A stretch of DNA of 43,223 nt from a virus. Made by a program: the position numbers and the translations under genes. Positions 42,272 through 43,223 of this stretch are shown piece after piece. Each line of letters opens with the position of its first letter. Position 1 is the stretch's first letter. The stretch covers positions 1-43,223 of the IMG/VR virus record IMGVR_UViG_3300020394_000421; one strand, 5' to 3'. Below the pieces are notes generated by a model. That model worked only from the letters and a program-made list of their open reading frames with translations. It ran no database searches and was not told where the DNA came from.

Positions 42272-43223
42272 TTATGCCCCTACATGTGACTCACTTGAGC
42301 CCAAATCTACGTTGTTAGCAGTACTACTTCCTATTGGTTCCATACAGTCAAATACTGACCCTACCGCAGACCCAAACGCATCTGTAGCAGTTGTATCAAA
42401 AGGTGTTTCTGCACTACCAGCATTATTAGTTTTTGATAAGTCAAAATCAACAGCACCTGGTGTTGTTGTAATTGTTGATGAAGAAAAACCAGAGCTACCT
42501 GCGTCTGCAAAACTAAAAGTACCAGAACCATCGGTTACAAGTGCTTGTCCATCTGAACCATCTGCTGTTGGGAAGTTAAATGTTGTTCCACCAGATTTAA
42601 TAATTAGTTTAGAACCATCTGATTTAATTGACTCATTAGTGTCAACAAACTGCACCTCTTTATTGCTAGCCATAATAATTTTTTCAGTAAATGAAGCTGA
42701 ACCATCTGTTGCAATAGATAGTAAATTACTTGAACCAACTCCATAATTATTTGATAATACAAATGCATCGCTTTGATCGTTATCAATACCTAATGAATAT
42801 TGTTCTCCACCATCAACTTTAAAATGTAAATAAGGGTCACCACCACTTGTTCCACCTGAATATATTGACACTACACCATGAGAGGAACCTGTGTCTGATG
42901 TATTGTTTACTTCAAATCTTACTGGGCTACCACTAGTTGATTTTTTTACGTGTAAATCTCTTGATGGTGCGTTTGTTCCAATACCAACTTTACCTCCCTC
43001 TGACATGTCCATTCTCATGACTTCAATAGTTGAACCACCATCGTTACCTGTAAATATAATATCCTTGTCAGACGTTGTTTGATTAATACTAAGACTGCCT
43101 GAATTACTTGTTAATGTACCATATGTTGTGCTACCACCTGCTTTTAATATTGCTCCGCCACTTCCACTATCTAAAGTGATACCATTTGCTGTATCGATAC
43201 CTAATGAGTTTGAAGAAACGATA
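42272..43223 (-). CDS. Tail-fibre/appendage-like protein, 5' end outside window
   Basis: The frame is open from the right edge of the window to the stop at 42272, giving 317 codons of the C-terminal part; internal Met codons (for example 43018) are not real starts. The text is typical of phage fibre shafts: TTSDKDIIFTGNDGGSTIEV, MSEGGKVGIGTNAPSRDLHV, SATFTEKIIMASNKEVQF-type blocks and GSDGQALVTDGSGTFSFAD. The DMSxGGKVGIGT...P repeat is common in marine phage fibres and host-recognition appendages. The C-terminus (SSTANNVDLGSSESHVGA) may be the receptor-facing tip. A host-range determinant is likely. Confidence 0.85.
   Translation of the reverse strand, partial: IVSSNSLGIDTANGITLDSGSGGAILKAGGSTTYGTLTSNSGSLSINQTTSDKDIIFTGNDGGSTIEVMRMDMSEGGKVGIGTNAPSRDLHVKKSTSGSPVRFEVNNTSDTGSSHGVVSIYSGGTSGGDPYLHFKVDGGEQYSLGIDNDQSDAFVLSNNYGVGSSNLLSIATDGSASFTEKIIMASNKEVQFVDTNESIKSDGSKLIIKSGGTTFNFPTADGSDGQALVTDGSGTFSFADAGSSGFSSSTITTTPGAVDFDLSKTNNAGSAETPFDTTATDAFGSAVGSVFDCMEPIGSSTANNVDLGSSESHVGA

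Noticed and set aside
42105-42746. Long plus-strand open frame of 213 codons, and other plus-strand frames (for example 35690-36139, 21865-22263)
   Set aside because: Each lies opposite a convincing minus-strand gene, has no ribosome-binding site or family signature, and shows low-complexity reversed text.
42272-43018. Start of the fibre-like protein at 43018
   Set aside because: The frame is open to the window edge with matching repeat text upstream, so the Met is internal.
1-43223. CRISPR array, integrase, transposase or attachment site
   Set aside because: No spaced direct repeats, recombinase motifs or terminal inverted repeats were seen; the window looks wholly lytic and phage-derived.

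Overview
This window is one contiguous, tightly packed piece of a T4-like (straboviral/cyanophage-like) marine myovirus genome. The DNA is AT-rich, and every gene I can support lies on the minus strand, so transcription runs from high to low coordinates. Diagnostic T4 core genes are the ssDNA-binding protein gp32, helicase loader gp59, late-transcription factor gp33, RNase H, primase gp61, NrdA/NrdB and a gpE-type lysozyme. A phage-encoded ribosomal protein bS21, curli secretion genes and a circularly permuted two-piece tmRNA of the alphaproteobacterial type point to the pelagimyophage (HTVC008M-like) group that infects SAR11 or similarly streamlined marine bacteria. The host is inferred, not shown by the sequence.

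Layout from left to right, which is opposite to transcription: (1) 1-2400, a partial small gene, then 32-59-33 preceded by a short rubrerythrin; (2) 2416-2640, a two-piece permuted ssrA gene under overlapping host-type and T4-late-type promoters; (3) 2.7-9.7 kb, exonuclease, lysozyme, PhoH, small conserved phage proteins, an LPP20-like lipoprotein, a metallopeptidase, a shortened nucleotide-sugar dehydrogenase and a glycosyltransferase; (4) 9.69-9.82 kb, a highly structured non-coding element; (5) 10-14.6 kb, two 2OG-Fe(II) oxygenases, RNase H, ribosomal protein S21 and small proteins; (6) 14.6-20.3 kb, a GC-rich non-coding stretch followed by a cassette in transcription order csgF, csgG, curlin-like protein, small membrane peptide, FecR-domain protein, second curlin-like protein, CHASE2-adenylate cyclase; (7) 20.3-24.9 kb, paired membrane/coiled-coil proteins and a metabolic/glycan island (PIG-L deacetylase, amidinotransferase, DUF6614-like, acyltransferase-like, glycosyltransferase); (8) 25-31.1 kb, nucleotide metabolism and replication (resolvase-like nuclease, MazG, glutaredoxin, glutaredoxin-NrdB fusion, NrdA, primase); (9) 31.1-35 kb, membrane and lysis-type proteins including a nested spanin-like pair; (10) 35-43.2 kb, late/structural proteins ending in a partial tail-fibre-like gene.

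Regulation can be read directly. About ten minus-strand promoters share TTGACA, a 17-bp spacer and a TATAAT-like hexamer, and most sit in the 3' end of the preceding gene. A second set of TATAAATA (or CATAAATA) boxes precedes gp32, the tmRNA and several structural genes, as expected for T4-type late promoters served by gp33/gp55 and the clamp. Many genes overlap by ATGA or TAATG, suggesting translational coupling. At least a dozen real genes are shorter than 60 codons.

The most notable biology is (a) the phage tmRNA, which may rescue host ribosomes and recycle tagged proteins during infection, and (b) the curli-type export pore (CsgG/CsgF) with curlin-like substrates, linked to an envelope-located FecR protein and a CHASE2 adenylate cyclase. 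I found no integrase, CRISPR array, IS element or convincing tRNA gene.
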